64,000 nucleotides of DNA from Pisolithus tinctorius (lineage: Eukaryota > Basidiomycota > Agaricomycetes > Boletales > Pisolithaceae). The DNA is taken from positions 62,001-126,000 of the forward strand of contig JANFAH010000106.1 in NCBI GenBank assembly GCA_024663395.1, given 5' to 3'. Below, piece by piece: positions 21,664 to 34,200 of the stretch; within the stretch, counting starts at the first letter, position 1, and every line of letters begins with the position of its first letter. The translations under genes and the position numbers were made by a program. The notes beneath the pieces are model-generated. The model saw nothing but the letters and a program-made list of their open reading frames with translations, was not told where the DNA came from and made no database searches.

Positions 21664-24600
21664 CTCTTCAGTTTTCAGATGACTTCAGAAAGAAACAGGA
21701 AAGGAGCACGGGAAACGACGATTGTAGCGTAGTCGGTTGGACGGAAAACGGAATGCTTGCTAACACCCTGAAGAATGCATGGCTTTTAAAGCCCACTGCG
21801 GACTTCAAGCACGCACACGGCAACCTCGCGGCCCTCTCATAAGCCATTTGACTCCGGGGCAATCATATGAAGAATTGAACAGGGGCGGCGTAAGGGGGTC
21901 TTGCAAAGGCCAGATCGGCGATTGGGCCTGTGACACAGACACCACCACCAACAGGGTGTGAATCTGGAACGAGGCAAGTGGACAGCACGATTAACACGAG
22001 GCAACACTCGAAACCAGCGGCACAGCGTTGTCAACTTCCAGAGCCGATTCAGCCGGCCCAAACCGAGCTGTAGTCCACGAGGCAGAATTTAGGTACAAAG
22101 TTAGAAGTCCCAGATGGTGTGCGTTTCATCTGTGCTTTCGTCTGCTGTTCACGGTGTAACAGATGGCGTTAAATCTGCTAAGGGAGTCGACCGCACATTG
22201 CGGTGATATTACGGAACTGCTTGTGCATGTTTTCATTGAGCGATATTTCCATCGAAGGATGGACGGGGAACTACCACAGCTCGATCGTTGCCGGTTGTCG
22301 GCTGGTGGCCTTGCTTGCAGCGGATCAACTACCGAAAGCGCTGCAGTTATTTCATAACAGACAAGAATGAGGGACCGGTTGCTGTCACGAGGTCCTTGGG
22401 TCGGGATGATTGGTGTGCCGTAAATGGAGCTGGTCGGTGGGCAAGTAGACCTAAGTGGAGAAAAATCAGCAATTGTCGTAGACGAATCTTGAAAAGTTGA
22501 CAATATCAGGTGTCACTGCGCGATATGTCAAGACGTACCCCGAAAACTGTGGGCGCATCAAGTCTGTGGTAGAAAGTTCGTATCGTTCCTCGATCATCAT
22601 ATTTAAATCTTGGCAGCCGGGGCGAGGGTAGGGTGTTCCAGATTTATCTGCCATTCTAGCACGCCCTAGGGCAAGGGCCGAAATGATGGACAACTCAAAA
22701 AGAAATTCTGAAGTGACCAAGTCAAGTTTGAAGTGAACCGGGTCCCTTAGGATCGCAGTGCGGCGTCCGATAATCAGCTGAATTCGTTTCCAATGTTCGC
22801 AGCCTTTCAGGTCCCTGCGTAGTGCACAAATGCCGTCGCCCCGGTTTGCGAGTGCCGAGCTCAGCCATGAAGACAAGTCAAGCTGGGAACGTCGATGCGT
22901 CGCATTCTCTCCGTCTACACTTGCCGCGTGCGTTCGTTACGCGTGACGGTACGGTACTGTGCATGCTTCGATGTCAATTAGCAAAGCTGCCACACCAAAT
23001 ATCAAAGCTTCATGGAGTCAACACACGCCTTAGCAACCTACAGAAACCAATTGGAAGCGAGTCATGCACAACGTTTCCGTTGAACCTGAGTCGTTCCAAG
23101 GGTCGTCGCATGGAGATGCAATGCCGGTCAGAGGATATCCACGCTGGGCTTGAAGTACACGACGCTTAAATGACGCCTCCGTTGGGGTCCTTGAGTGTCG
23201 CCGAAAGTGAGGTATCAGAATAGCATTTGCCGTGCGTTGGAGGTATGCCAGCTGCAGGGTGGCGATTGTCAGTGGTTGGAGCGCGATAGTTTCCGCGGCG
23301 AGGAGCCTGCATGTGGGGCAGTGGAGAGAGCACGAATGTGTAATGAAGTGAAGAGTGAACGTCTTGTGTTCTTCTGTATTTCCAGACCACTGACACAAGA
23401 CAAGCATGACATCTTCGTTTTGCAGGGCCGCGACACGCGACCACCCTGACACAGCGCTGTTATGGCAACGATGCATGGAGCATCGTTCCGAGTCGATTGT
23501 TTGCGGTCATCTGGCGGATCAGTAGTATGAAGCCAAAGGTAGTTCGCCTTCTTGGCACGTCATAGGTACACAGATATGCCAAACGCGAGTTTCGTTCCAG
23601 CCCAGAGGTATGCGGCTGCTCCCCCTGAACGCTCTGCCTCTTTTGGAAACCCCCTAGCATGCAGTGTCGGGAAAGGAGACTTGTCTTACGCCTCCAACAG
23701 TCGCCATATCCAAATGCTCCATAAATTACTCATGCCTGAACTCATGTATCTTTTAGTTCAGAAATCAGCCAATGTGTACTGCATCCGTCAGACTCAGACA
23801 ATCACCTACAGTATCTCACAGGTCCAAGAATTGCTTTATCACGCGTCTGAAGCTGCTTGTGAACTGTTGGATTCAGCTTCAGCGGTTACCATCAATGCCT
23901 ATGTAAGCGTACGCTTACCACTAACATGCCACATGCCACTCACACTATCGACGTCGCTCATGCTAACACGTCACACTATCACACCTCCTATTGCGCTTTT
24001 GTCCGAGCATGCAGATCCCTCCTGTGTTGCGCTGTTTGGACTCTGAGGGTATATATATGTACTGGTGCTGTCTGTGTTCACGGGTCATATCTTCTTTCTC
24101 CCGTTTCTCTCTCTCTCTGTTGGTCACCTGTATCAGCGTATACGCTTGATCACTTAATATCACACGCCTGTCCACGTTCTGTCGTTGTTGTGGGCTGTTT
24201 GAGTGTGAGTAAATTCACATTCCCAACCTTTCAATACTCACCTCTATTCAGCTGCTGAATCCTGTCACTTGCAAGGACCGGCCACTTGCCGATTTATGGG
24301 TCCGAGTTGCTCGCGAAGCAACTTGGACCAATAAACGACGAGTGTTTCGAAACAAAAGTGACTTCTACATTTTGCGTATTATGCCTCGAGGTGGATTCCA
24401 TGGACTTGCAAGCTATTGTCTTATTCAGTGCATCTGCAAAATGACCCCGACGTAAGCCACTGCCCATGTATCTCCCAACCACTGATTTTCCATATGCCGT
24501 ATAGTTGATAAAGTTGACACCGAGGATCTTGTCCACGTGTGGGTGACCAATTGACGCAGGGCAGATTTTCCTCTACACCTTCGAAAACTGATCGGGAAGC

Positions 24601-24966
24601 CCCTTCAAGAGTCGGAGAAGATGCCGCTTACAGAGGCCATACCTAATACTCCCAGTTACTCGGGAAGTGCCGCCTGCGTCGGCGCTAACCTTGCTTTTGC
24701 CATGCTTGCGTCTTACTTACCGGCTTTCACAGGTTCCATGTAGTACTAGAATAAGGCCGTTTTGCACGGCAGGCACCTTGTTTACCGCGCTCGCACCCGT
24801 ACGCAAAGCAACAGACAGGAACATGCTGGACTGTGACGAAATCGAGCCCGTTCACCCACTTCGGAGTCGCGGAGCAGCGGAGTACAGTGCTGAGACCCAA
24901 AATATGATAATTGCGGCTGACCAAAAAAACGTTACAAATTTCGGGGTGGAGTGACCTTGTAAACAA
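21664..24966. other. Long interval without a supported gene
   Basis: Many short frames occur on both strands but none carries a motif I recognise. Frames on the - strand at 22466-22876 and 23030-23476 are Leu-rich and could be remnants of an F-box-type gene, but I cannot support that. Two perfect palindromes (23903-23918 and 24135-24146) and a short CT-repeat near 24105-24120 are the only structures noted. Confidence 0.35.
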
Positions 24967-25185
24967 GGTGACTGTCGAATTTTCTGTCGAGTTCTCACAG
25001 TTGTCCATCGGGCGCCTAAGATGTATTCTCGCTGTCGGACACTACAATAAGGTATGTTGAGTTCTCGCAGTTGTGTGTTCAATGCATATGATGTATTCTC
25101 GCTGATGGACTGTACAATAGACTTTTCTGTCGAGTTCCCGCAGTTGTGCATTGGTCGCTAATGAAGTATTCTCGGTATTGGACCC
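24967..25185. repeat. Three-unit tandem repeat, period 70-73 bp
   Basis: The motif GAGTTCTCACAGTTGT-like recurs at 24989, 25059 and 25132. Each copy is followed about 35 bases later by ATGTATTCTCGCTG-like sequence, so the spacing is 70 and 73 bp. The units are diverged (point changes and small indels). Confidence 0.7.
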
Positions 25186-25573
25186 TTGGACCCTCAATGT
25201 TCACACGGAGGTCCGGAAATGGAAAGAATTTCTGTGGTGAGTTGGCTCCCACGCAATTATGACCCCGGTAGAAACCTTGCTTGCAAGGCAACTAGGCCTT
25301 ATTCTGAGTGCCCGGATGTGTCTTGACTTACCACTATCATGGACATCTCAGTGATCGACTGCCAGTGGCACGACGGCGACAGGGGTAGCAGCGATGGGGA
25401 AGCGTCGCGTTGTCTGCGCGTGTAAGGTATCAACAATCACGCCGACAAGAGACACGAAGAACTACAAATACAGTGCATTGTATCGTCATCGTAAGTAGAC
25501 CAATCATCATCTGCAATGCCTATCAAGTCAGCGCTATCTCTTAAACTGCCCGTCCGATCGAAGCTGGGAATAA
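25186..25573. other. 3' flank of the MFS transporter gene
   Basis: Nothing recognised apart from the end of the tandem repeat to its left. Confidence 0.35.
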
Positions 25574-27695
25574 CTACTGTACATGATTCTGGGGACCCTC
25601 ACGCCTGGCAGCACACTTCTCGTTTTCCACTGCCATCTCGTAAAGATCTACCGGGGGTGGGCTCTGAAACAAGAAATACTTCTTGATTCCATACATGATC
25701 TGTTTGATCCCGTAAATAGCATGTGTCTTGGCGGGTATCGAGAAGACTTGATCCAGTTCCTCGAGAGTTTTTCCCTTGGTCTCCCGCACGAACAGGAGGA
25801 TGAGAACCCAAAGAATCATGCACCATGCCGCATACCACCCAAAAGCACCTTGAGGTTTGAATGCATTTGACATCGAGGGCCACGTGACGGATAGCGTGAA
25901 ATTCCAGAACCATGTCGTTGCCGTTGCAAAGGACATGCCAATATCTCGAATATACAAGGGGAACGCCTCGGCGGAGTAGACGAATGGAACGGGGCCTTCT
26001 CCAGGAGAATAGAATATAGTAAAGAGATCTTGAAGAACGTGAGTTATTGGGATGCCTGTAAATGCCGGGAGCTTACACATTCCTATGGTGACACCCGCAA
26101 GCCGTCCATTCTTAGAAGTAATCCAGAAAGCAGATCCGGTTATCAATAAACAGATGGCCATGCACGGGAAAGTGGTCAGGAGTAAATTACGGCGTCCAAA
26201 GGTATCAATCTACCGGATGGATCAATGAAACACCATGCAACTACTTCATAAGTGAACCCACCGTGAAGACAGCGGGGAGAGCGAATAGCCAGTTCAAGGC
26301 CCCAAAGCCGAGCGACGCTGCCAGGGCGGCAGGGTCTGAGAAGCCCGACTGGGAGAATATATTTGATGAATAGTATGCTATAAAAACGATGAGACTACGG
26401 CCAAAAAAGGATGGAATCAGACGCGCCGATCACGTTTACCCCGCAGAATTGTTGAGCAAACATAACTATCCAACTTGCCAACGCCGCGTTCCTGTTCCGT
26501 GGAATCGTGAACATTTCTACCACACGATTCCTGCCTTTTTTCATCTCGTTTTCTGCTTCCAACAAGACATGGATATAATACAAATCACGCGCAGCCTGCA
26601 CGCGCGAAAAACGAAGGCGACAGAGTTCATTGAAGGCGTCCTCGTAGCGACCCTTACTGATCAGCCAACGAGGAGACTCCGGTGCAAATGGGGCTTGTAG
26701 GCAGACTATCAGCCCAGGGATACCTGCAGCGGCGAGCATCAAGCGCCAGTTGAGACCTTCGATACCACCTCGATTTGGAATATAGTAGAAGGCAAGATCA
26801 ACCAAAGTGCCCAGAAAGATGCCAAACGCTGTCCACATTTGCCACATCATGACAAGTGCTCCACGGATTGCGGCCGGGGAACATTCTGCAGCATACACTG
26901 GGACTGTTGCAGACTTTGGACCAATGCCGACACCAAGGAAAAATCTTGCGATGAAGAGATGCCACCAGCTACCAGTCAAGGCAGACCAGACACAGGTGAC
27001 GAATGAGATCAAACAAGTGACGAATATGGTCTTCCTCCGTCCAAGCCATTGGTTCATTGGATAGGTCAACCAGCATGAAAATGTTGCGCAGCATCTGGTC
27101 CGGGAGCATAAGCGTGTGGGGATGGGAAACGTGTAACCATGGCCTACAGATACGGTGCAGAATTAACGACACCAACCAACCAACTTTCACGACTTGGGAG
27201 CGCTAAAGTTTGATTAGGAAGTGGCGGAAAAATGAGGCATAAAACGTACCACTAGCAGAGTAAATACCAAATTGTTTGGCGTACAGTAGTTGAGCGCCAT
27301 TGACCACAGTTTCATCCATGCCCTGGATTGCAGCAGCCAGTGAGGACATAACAACCACCTGTGTAGCGTTAGGTAATTGATGCTGCCGCGTCCGTCAAGT
27401 ACGAGACCCACGTAGTAGAGCGCGCCAGTTTGAGACCACTTGTGGTGCACCTCGTCCTCCAAACACTTGATATCTGTGTCCGAATAGATACTATAGCGCT
27501 TGTAGGCTGTGAACATGCACAGTCAATGACAAGGGAGCAAGGACAACGAAGCATGTAGTCACCTTGAGAGTCCTGGGCGAGAAGAGCACCTTTTTTCAAT
27601 TCGCCAAGTATATGCATCAACCCCCTTTCTCGAGCGAATATTTCGACCTCCGTCATAAGGTGCTCATGAGCAATACCCCGCAGCGGGTTTTCCAA
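25574..27695 (-). CDS. MFS sugar transporter 1 (N-terminus uncertain)
   Basis: This is a 12-TM major facilitator of the fungal sugar/inositol-transporter type that imports a hexose or polyol at the plasma membrane. Motifs follow the family: NPLRGI at the N-terminus, GMDETVVNGAQL, LGRRKTIF (loop 2-3 signature), ARFFLGVGIG, PESPRWL, QQFCGVNVI, DTFGRRN, YSPGEGPVPF and TKGKTLEELDQVF. Splice joins I could check keep frame, for example at about 27100 (CCATFSCWLTYP) and 26070 (VTIGMYLFTIF). The intron after GVNVI appears to be GC-AG (donor GCGCGT, near 26420). The codons before NPLRGI lie in a further upstream exon that I could not fix, so the 5' end is open. No frameshift is needed. Confidence 0.82.
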
Positions 27696-27924
27696 GTTCA
27701 GGGTGACACCTCTGAGCTCCGATCAGACTATGTATCATCAGCAGAAGGGGTTTCTGGCACGAACCCTATACATCTTGTGCGCCTGCCTGACTGCGGGAAA
27801 CATCCACGTTGATTGTACATACGCTCGTCATGCGTGACGTCGATACGTGAACCTGAGCCATAGGCGTTGAACATCGTCAGCAGCGACGAGGGACTCGAGG
27901 CATGCAATGATGAGGTGACACCAC

Positions 27925-27952
27925 GGGAAAGGGAAAGGGAAAGGGAAAGGGA
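27925..27952. repeat. GGGAAA microsatellite
   Basis: Four perfect GGGAAA units plus GGGA. It is too short and has the wrong unit to be a telomere. Confidence 0.9.
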
Positions 27953-29165
27953 CAAGTGAGACACGCACTATTGCTTATCTGCGGCGTGTACGTTCTCAGA
28001 GGGGGTGTACAAAAAGGGAATGGACATCACTCATAAGTGCTAGACCGGGAACGATCCTGATGTATTAAGGCCGAGAACAGCCTCACTAGAACCTGCAGGC
28101 AAGTCCGTCCGTAGGTAACGGGGCGATAATCCGAAAAATTTACATAACATACCTGTCTAAACCGTTACAGGTAGTTACCTTTCGACAAGTTCTTTGGGAC
28201 ACGAGCCGCAAGGGACCTGTACAATGTCTGGTTCAGTTGGAAAGTAGAAATGGTGGTGAAACTGACAGCCTGTGTACTTGTCAGCAGTCCAAGCGCCCGA
28301 GCATGACAGAACGCACAGGAACTTCACATCACAAGTAGATCGGGACAGCATTCCCGCCGCTGAAATATATGCGATTCTGGAATTGGACGTTTCACCACCA
28401 GCCGATCAGACTTCCGCTTCGTTGTTCGCATCTCATTAACTCCCATCCAACAGGGAACGAGGATGTCAATACCTACTTTCATCGTGCGCAGGCGCTGCGG
28501 GGAAGTATCAGAATGGTTCGCTAGTAGCCTTGTCGCTTAAACACCCCTAGTCAAGCGTTCAGGGTGGAGCTCGGGTACCCCAGTACACATGTAGCACAAG
28601 TTGAGTAATCCTTGTTGATAGCCTTGTGAGTCGTTGCAATGGGGTATATTGTGTGAGAAGCCTTGGGCGCGTCTTTCGCCGCCGCCCTGGCATTGCTGAG
28701 GTACATGGAGCATCATGTTGGCAGTGCACATTTCTGATGCCCTTGTCTGAGTATGGGCTATGGTGGGAGGAATTGCGTCCCCCATGTCTACTTACTTGCA
28801 GACACGTCGGAAAGGTCCCCTCCGGCAGCCTAGCGCATGGCATGATGTTACCAGCGGGCCGACGGTCGAAATCTGACGAGGCACGTGTTTGCCTCTCACC
28901 GAGCAGAGAGTCGTCCGCGATTTCTCTCTTGACTTTCTTCAACCGAACTCAGGCAACTTTGAAGTCCTTTCTTTTACCTGCCCAGGTGCGATCCCACAGC
29001 ATATAGCCAAGTACTGGCTCTTTTTGTTCACAATTTTAAACTCGTTCTGTAGATTTATCATGCGTTCTCGTAAGGCGCATTGCGTTCCAATGCATACCCT
29101 CAATATCCTTAGACCCTACAGAGAAACAGAATATTAATGACGGCGGACTTGCTATTACCGCTGAC
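27953..29165. other. Unassigned interval upstream of the ankyrin-MYND gene
   Basis: No protein family recognised on either strand; open frames are below 130 codons and lack motifs. Confidence 0.4.
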
Positions 29166-30560
29166 ATGCAAAGCATACTTGATCAACCGGGGTTCATCAG
29201 TTCACAAATGGGCGGCAACCAGCTTCGACAGATGTTCCAAACAGGTGCGTAGCTTACATTGATTGATGCCTCCCATTTCCTGGCCGGACTTGCTGAAGTT
29301 TCTATTGGACTGCTGACTAACCGACTACCCATAGCATGGGCAATGCTTGATCTGTTCAAACTCTCGCCGCTCGCAAGGGCATGTATGATGGGACACTCAT
29401 TGGATGCTGTGAAAGAGGTGAATGGCTGTTGTGATCGTTTTGATGTGAGCGTCGACTCACCAACTACTGAAGGTATTGTCAAGGGCCGACGCACCGGACA
29501 TTAAGGGCACAGAGACTCCCTTCCAACTTGGGTACGTTTCTCTAGCAGTGCTTGGGGTCAATAGACACCATTGCTTCCCTCCCTGCAATCCGGAGCACTT
29601 CAAAATCGTGGAATACCTTGTCCAGTCTGGCGCGCCACTTGACGTGCCAGATATCGCTGGTCACACAGCACTCCATCATGCATGTACCCCGCCAGATATC
29701 AAACTGCAATTTGCGAAGCTCCTGCTGCAGCGCGGTGCAAATGCAAATTCTCAGAATCGCTATGGCGAAGTTCCACTGTTTTTCGCACTGCAGGGTGGAG
29801 ATGCAGAGCTCACGGACTTACTTATGGAACATGGAGCAAAAATGGACGTCGAGGATGCAAACGGAGATTCACCGAAAAAGATGTATGTCGTTTTCGGTGC
29901 TGAGGTAACAGCTACGATCAGAAAATGGGAGAGAAAGCAAGCAGGGGCGGGGCCTGCACCGTGCGAAGCGAGGAAGCGGTGTGAAAACTGTCGGACCGAG
30001 CAGAGCGGTCTAAGACAATGCGCAAGATGTCACACGGTCCGTTACTGCTCTGTTGAATGCCAAAGTGAGATACTTGTTTTCTCTCTACAAGTTCGACTCA
30101 TGTAGGCCACGAAGGAGCGCACTGGTCTACTCATCGGCCCAATTGTCATGCTTTCTCGCCATCGACGACTGTTACTTTAAAGCCTCAGTTCTACGACGAT
30201 ACGGTGGCCTACTCAACAGCTGATTTCGCGCGGGGGTACCTTGGTCTGTCGAGAAGTGGAAAAAGCGCAGAAAGACCTGGGACTCAAATGCTATCGCCTG
30301 AAAACCGACGTATGATCATCAAGATCCAGGTTCCATTGTCGTCTACAACAGGTCTACTGATCTATAATCGGCAGCGGGACTTCACATGCATTGTCCACAG
30401 AAACACAGGTCCTGAGGCATACGATACTATCGCGCAGACTGTGAGGAGCAAAGGTGTAGGTGGGACGAATGGTCACAAGGCATATTTCGCAGCCGAATTG
30501 AGAAGGAGAGATGAACTCGTGGTGAAGGTGTCGGAGGTACTTGCCGAGCAGCCGTTCTAA
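29166..30560 (+). CDS. Ankyrin-repeat protein with MYND zinc finger
   Basis: Four exons (29166-29244, 29335-29417, 29473-30064 and 30106-30560) give an intact 402-aa ORF. Ankyrin-type repeats run from about residue 55 to 190; clear units are APLDVPDIAGHTALHHAC and GANANSQNRYGEVPLFFAL, then GAKMDVEDANGDSP. A MYND finger follows: CENC, CARC, YCSVEC, and after the last intron HWSTHRPNC, giving the full Cys/His set. The 150-residue tail has no known motif. Both domains are protein-protein interaction modules. An upstream ATG at 29137 is in a different frame. The same gene, decayed, lies inverted at about 41.5-41.96 kb. Confidence 0.82.
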
Positions 30561-31278
30561 ATGATCCAAGTAGGTTCATTTTTCTCTTGTGGGTTGTGGG
30601 TTATGGCATCACACAAAGGAAGTCTGATCATGGGACTAGCGGTACTTCCTGTAGGCCGACTTGAAATCGGGTGCTTATGTAATTATGATAGTGTGTACCT
30701 CAGGCATCCCAGCGCTGAGCTTTTGCTGCAAGACGAAGCCTGTGCATGTACATTCAGTACATACATCTACACAGGACAGGTGTTATGTTGAGCAGCATGC
30801 TCTTTCTCAGCGAGCGGGGGATCGTCTCGCATTAGGCGTACCCTAACCCTGACTCCAGGCCTTCCTCCGCATGTCCACCACGAGATACTACTGCCACACA
30901 CGGGGATCGTGTTTGAAAGACGGTCAGCGCACGCCTTTCCAGGGTTCCCGTGGCATACGAACTCGCGCTCAAAGAGAAGAATTGGACTTACCTCAATCAC
31001 GATAATTAAGAATGAGTGGACTCTGTCCATGTCGGCTGGCGAAAACGAGTCAGCGGTGTACGTTCTTTCACCATGCTTCTATTAACGTGAGTTCTTCCTT
31101 ATACAGTTGCACCGCAAACGTCGACCTATTAGAAGTGAACAGCCTCAAGGCCGAACCAGACGTATATAAACTCAGGGTAGTGCGTGCTGCTTCATTGCCT
31201 CTCACGTCTAATTCCCTAAGGTTGCCCATCCGTTTGCTACCTGGCCGCTGAACGAGCTCGCCCTTCAAATAAATACAC
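30561..31278. other. Spacer between the ankyrin-MYND and DUF3638 genes
   Basis: No gene recognised. Both neighbours read rightwards, so the spacer holds one 3' end and one promoter. Confidence 0.4.
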
Positions 31279-34200
31279 ATGACATTGCAGTACAAAGTCA
31301 CGCATGTTTTTTGTCCTCTGCAACTTCCTAACGGAGATGACCATTCTCACTTCAATGATCTTGCTCTATCCGAAGCAGTACGCGACTCGGCATTCGAGTT
31401 TGATAGGAACCTCGATCATCTTGCAAAAACTCATTGGGAATGCACGAAGAAGTTGTTGAGAAATCTCTGCGAGGCGATTTGTTTTCATCAGTTAGAAGAA
31501 AGTTGTGTGGCGTCTCAGCTGGAATCTATGACAGCAGGAGGTATGTACTGTATGTCGCAAGGCATCTTTTGCTCGTGCTGACTCCGTTATATAGATGTTG
31601 TCAGCTATCTTATCCGCGCTCAGAACGCAGCTGTTGTGTTTCGACGAGGTGCAGAGCAAACCATCGCGGAGTCATTCGAAGTGTCCCCCATTGCGGCGGC
31701 GGTCATGGGTTCCTGCGGTAAACTTGTGTGTTCATACCCGGGCCCGGCGATTGCCGTTCCAAACGTGGTTTTTGACGACGCTGTATTCCGCCTCGAACTT
31801 GCTCATTTCCTCTGCGAGATGGACAAAGACAGTCTTGACGCAGCTCCTACCACCTGCAAGGCGGGTTCCATGGTTTCCGAGGAACGGGATACAGTGCACC
31901 CTCGGTATATAACGGAGCTGCTGACTGGCATCCTACGAGCTGTTGGCAAGCCTGCCGATGTGCAGCGAATCAATAAACGTATTGGTGATGACGTCGTATG
32001 GCACGATGCTCGTCTCCCTTGGCGCCGCTCTTCACTCTGGCTGATGATCAGAGTCGTACTGCAAACTACGCTATCAGGAAATGACCTTGGATTAGACGGC
32101 GGATACAAGAAATTCATGTTATTCTTTATGAACAGACTCGCCGGCGAAGCTCTGCATGCCAGAATGTCCGATGACGTCTTGCACTGGATATCTGCCAAAA
32201 TTAGTCGCCGCCTGACGAAGTTGGGAGATTCAGCCCCAATTTGGTTGTCAGCCGCCGTGCTAGAGACATGCGCGAACGTTCGCACTCTACTGGATGAAAG
32301 GTGGAAGCAAGTGCAGGAACACGATGCCTTTACGCCAACGTGGAATCCCCAATCCCTTAACTTCCAGACTGACACCCAGCTCTCGCTACTTGATAGTCAC
32401 GAATATATCAGTAACATCTTGAATCCAAGCGGTTCCACTTCCCGTCCTGCCGGTTTTGTGACCGGCCGCCGCTTACGTGGTAGTTTGGAAAACTTTCTGT
32501 CGAAAACTGGCGACTTCTTCCGGGATACCTACAAAGCGTACCCTCGTTTGACACTCTACGATGTAGAACGCGAGGTTAGCCATAGCATTGATGATTGGGT
32601 TGCCGGCGCCTTGGAAGATGACGCCGATGCAGCATGCGCGAAGCTGGAGCTCCTAGCCAGCATGTATGCGTCGGCAGCTAGTGAAACCTACAAAGGCAAT
32701 CCAGAAGACTTCTCACGAATGTTTCTTACCGTCATCGAATTATGGGTTGCAATCGACAAACTCGTCATACGGCAGATTCCCATGCTCCTTGAATACTCCC
32801 CTGAAATACCTATCTCTCTCCTGGAGCAATTACTCCTTCGAGATGCGCATGACATCCAGCGGCTTTGCCTCGCATCTGATTACATTCGCAAGCGTCACTC
32901 TGAAGCTATAAATGGGCGGTCTGTATTCTCGGACCGGGCGGACTGTAGCAACTTCGCAGTGCGCTACTTCCAACAAGATTCTCACTTGCAAGCCTTGAGG
33001 GACCGCATCGTCGACGCCACTCGTCAGGACCGTCGGGAAAAGGTTAATGAGCTCAGGCGGTCGGTCGAGCGCTACTACAATATCATAGGGCGAGCTGCAG
33101 GCATGAATCATGAATACTCTGTTGATTATCGTGGAAGAAGCTACCACAGTTATGATTGCAGGAAGTGTCGCCTTGAAGCCGAGTCGAAAATCGGGATCAC
33201 GGTACACGAATGGCCCCTCCCGGAGGATTTTTATCGTGTCGCAGTAGTTGTCTTCGAGCTAAATCGCCCACCTGCTTTCGATATGTGGCGTTCGGTCATT
33301 TGTCTCCTTCTTATTGATATCTGCTCTCCGCAGCTGACGCGGGAACATCCTCATACTTGTCTAGAAGGATATTTTGCGCTAGGCTCCTACTACACCGAAC
33401 ACACGAGGACTCGTGTCACGCTGGCTTCCGACACGAAACCCTTCATACACTCTCACTACCGGTCAACCTATGTACCAACCGATGAGAGCACAGTCTGCGT
33501 CAACAACGGACTTAACTTTTACTACTACGACAAACGTTCCCATGTCTCTGTCACTGATGCCTTCGGCACCGTGGATATATCTGGCCCTTGTTCCCATCAG
33601 CTCCCACGAGGTCCGTATCAAAACTTACAGGACTATCTTCGGTATACAGCGCACACCTCAAATCAGGTGTTGTGCAACCAGGCCAACTGTGACAAAGAGC
33701 TTTCTATTCACGAGTTCATAGCGTATGGCCACCTACGCAGTGGTCCCTCTTTACAGTGGCTCAATATCTTGCGGGAGATTCGTGCCAATACGTTGACCCT
33801 CCGTCGTGACGAAGTCCACATACTGTTCGCTCAGGCAGTCAGCCAAGTTGGACCAATATCAGATGATAGGAAGTTGGTATGGCATGTTGAGCTGCAACAT
33901 ACGCATTTCCGTCACTCGTTCCTGGGCGAACTTGAAACCCTTGTGTCGACTGTGTCGGGAAACTGGTTGGAGGGTACGACAATGGATACAGTTTCATTTG
34001 TGGTCGCTAGGATGCTTTCTGCGAGACCTGCAGTCCAAGACCATAGCTATCATCGAGCTCTCGAGCTACTCCGCACCGTTCGGGAGAAGACGTTCACTTG
34101 GGTACTGGAACTCTTTCACAAACTGGAGCAGACCACGTGCGAGGTTGAGAAGGAACAACTTCGAGGACGCCTTCGTGACTCGGCAGCCATCTGCCGTAGC

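Noticed and set aside
22466..23476. Possible F-box gene on the - strand
   Set aside because: Leu-rich frames only; no F-box motif and no splice chain that I could follow.
27925..27952. GGGAAA repeats as an internal telomere
   Set aside because: Fungal telomeres of this group are TTAGGG; four GGGAAA units are a plain microsatellite.
30839..30851. ACCCTAACCCTGA as a telomere seed
   Set aside because: Fewer than two full units; chance level.
31803..32375. 190-codon - strand frame opposite the DUF3638 gene
   Set aside because: Antisense shadow of conserved coding sequence with no motif of its own.
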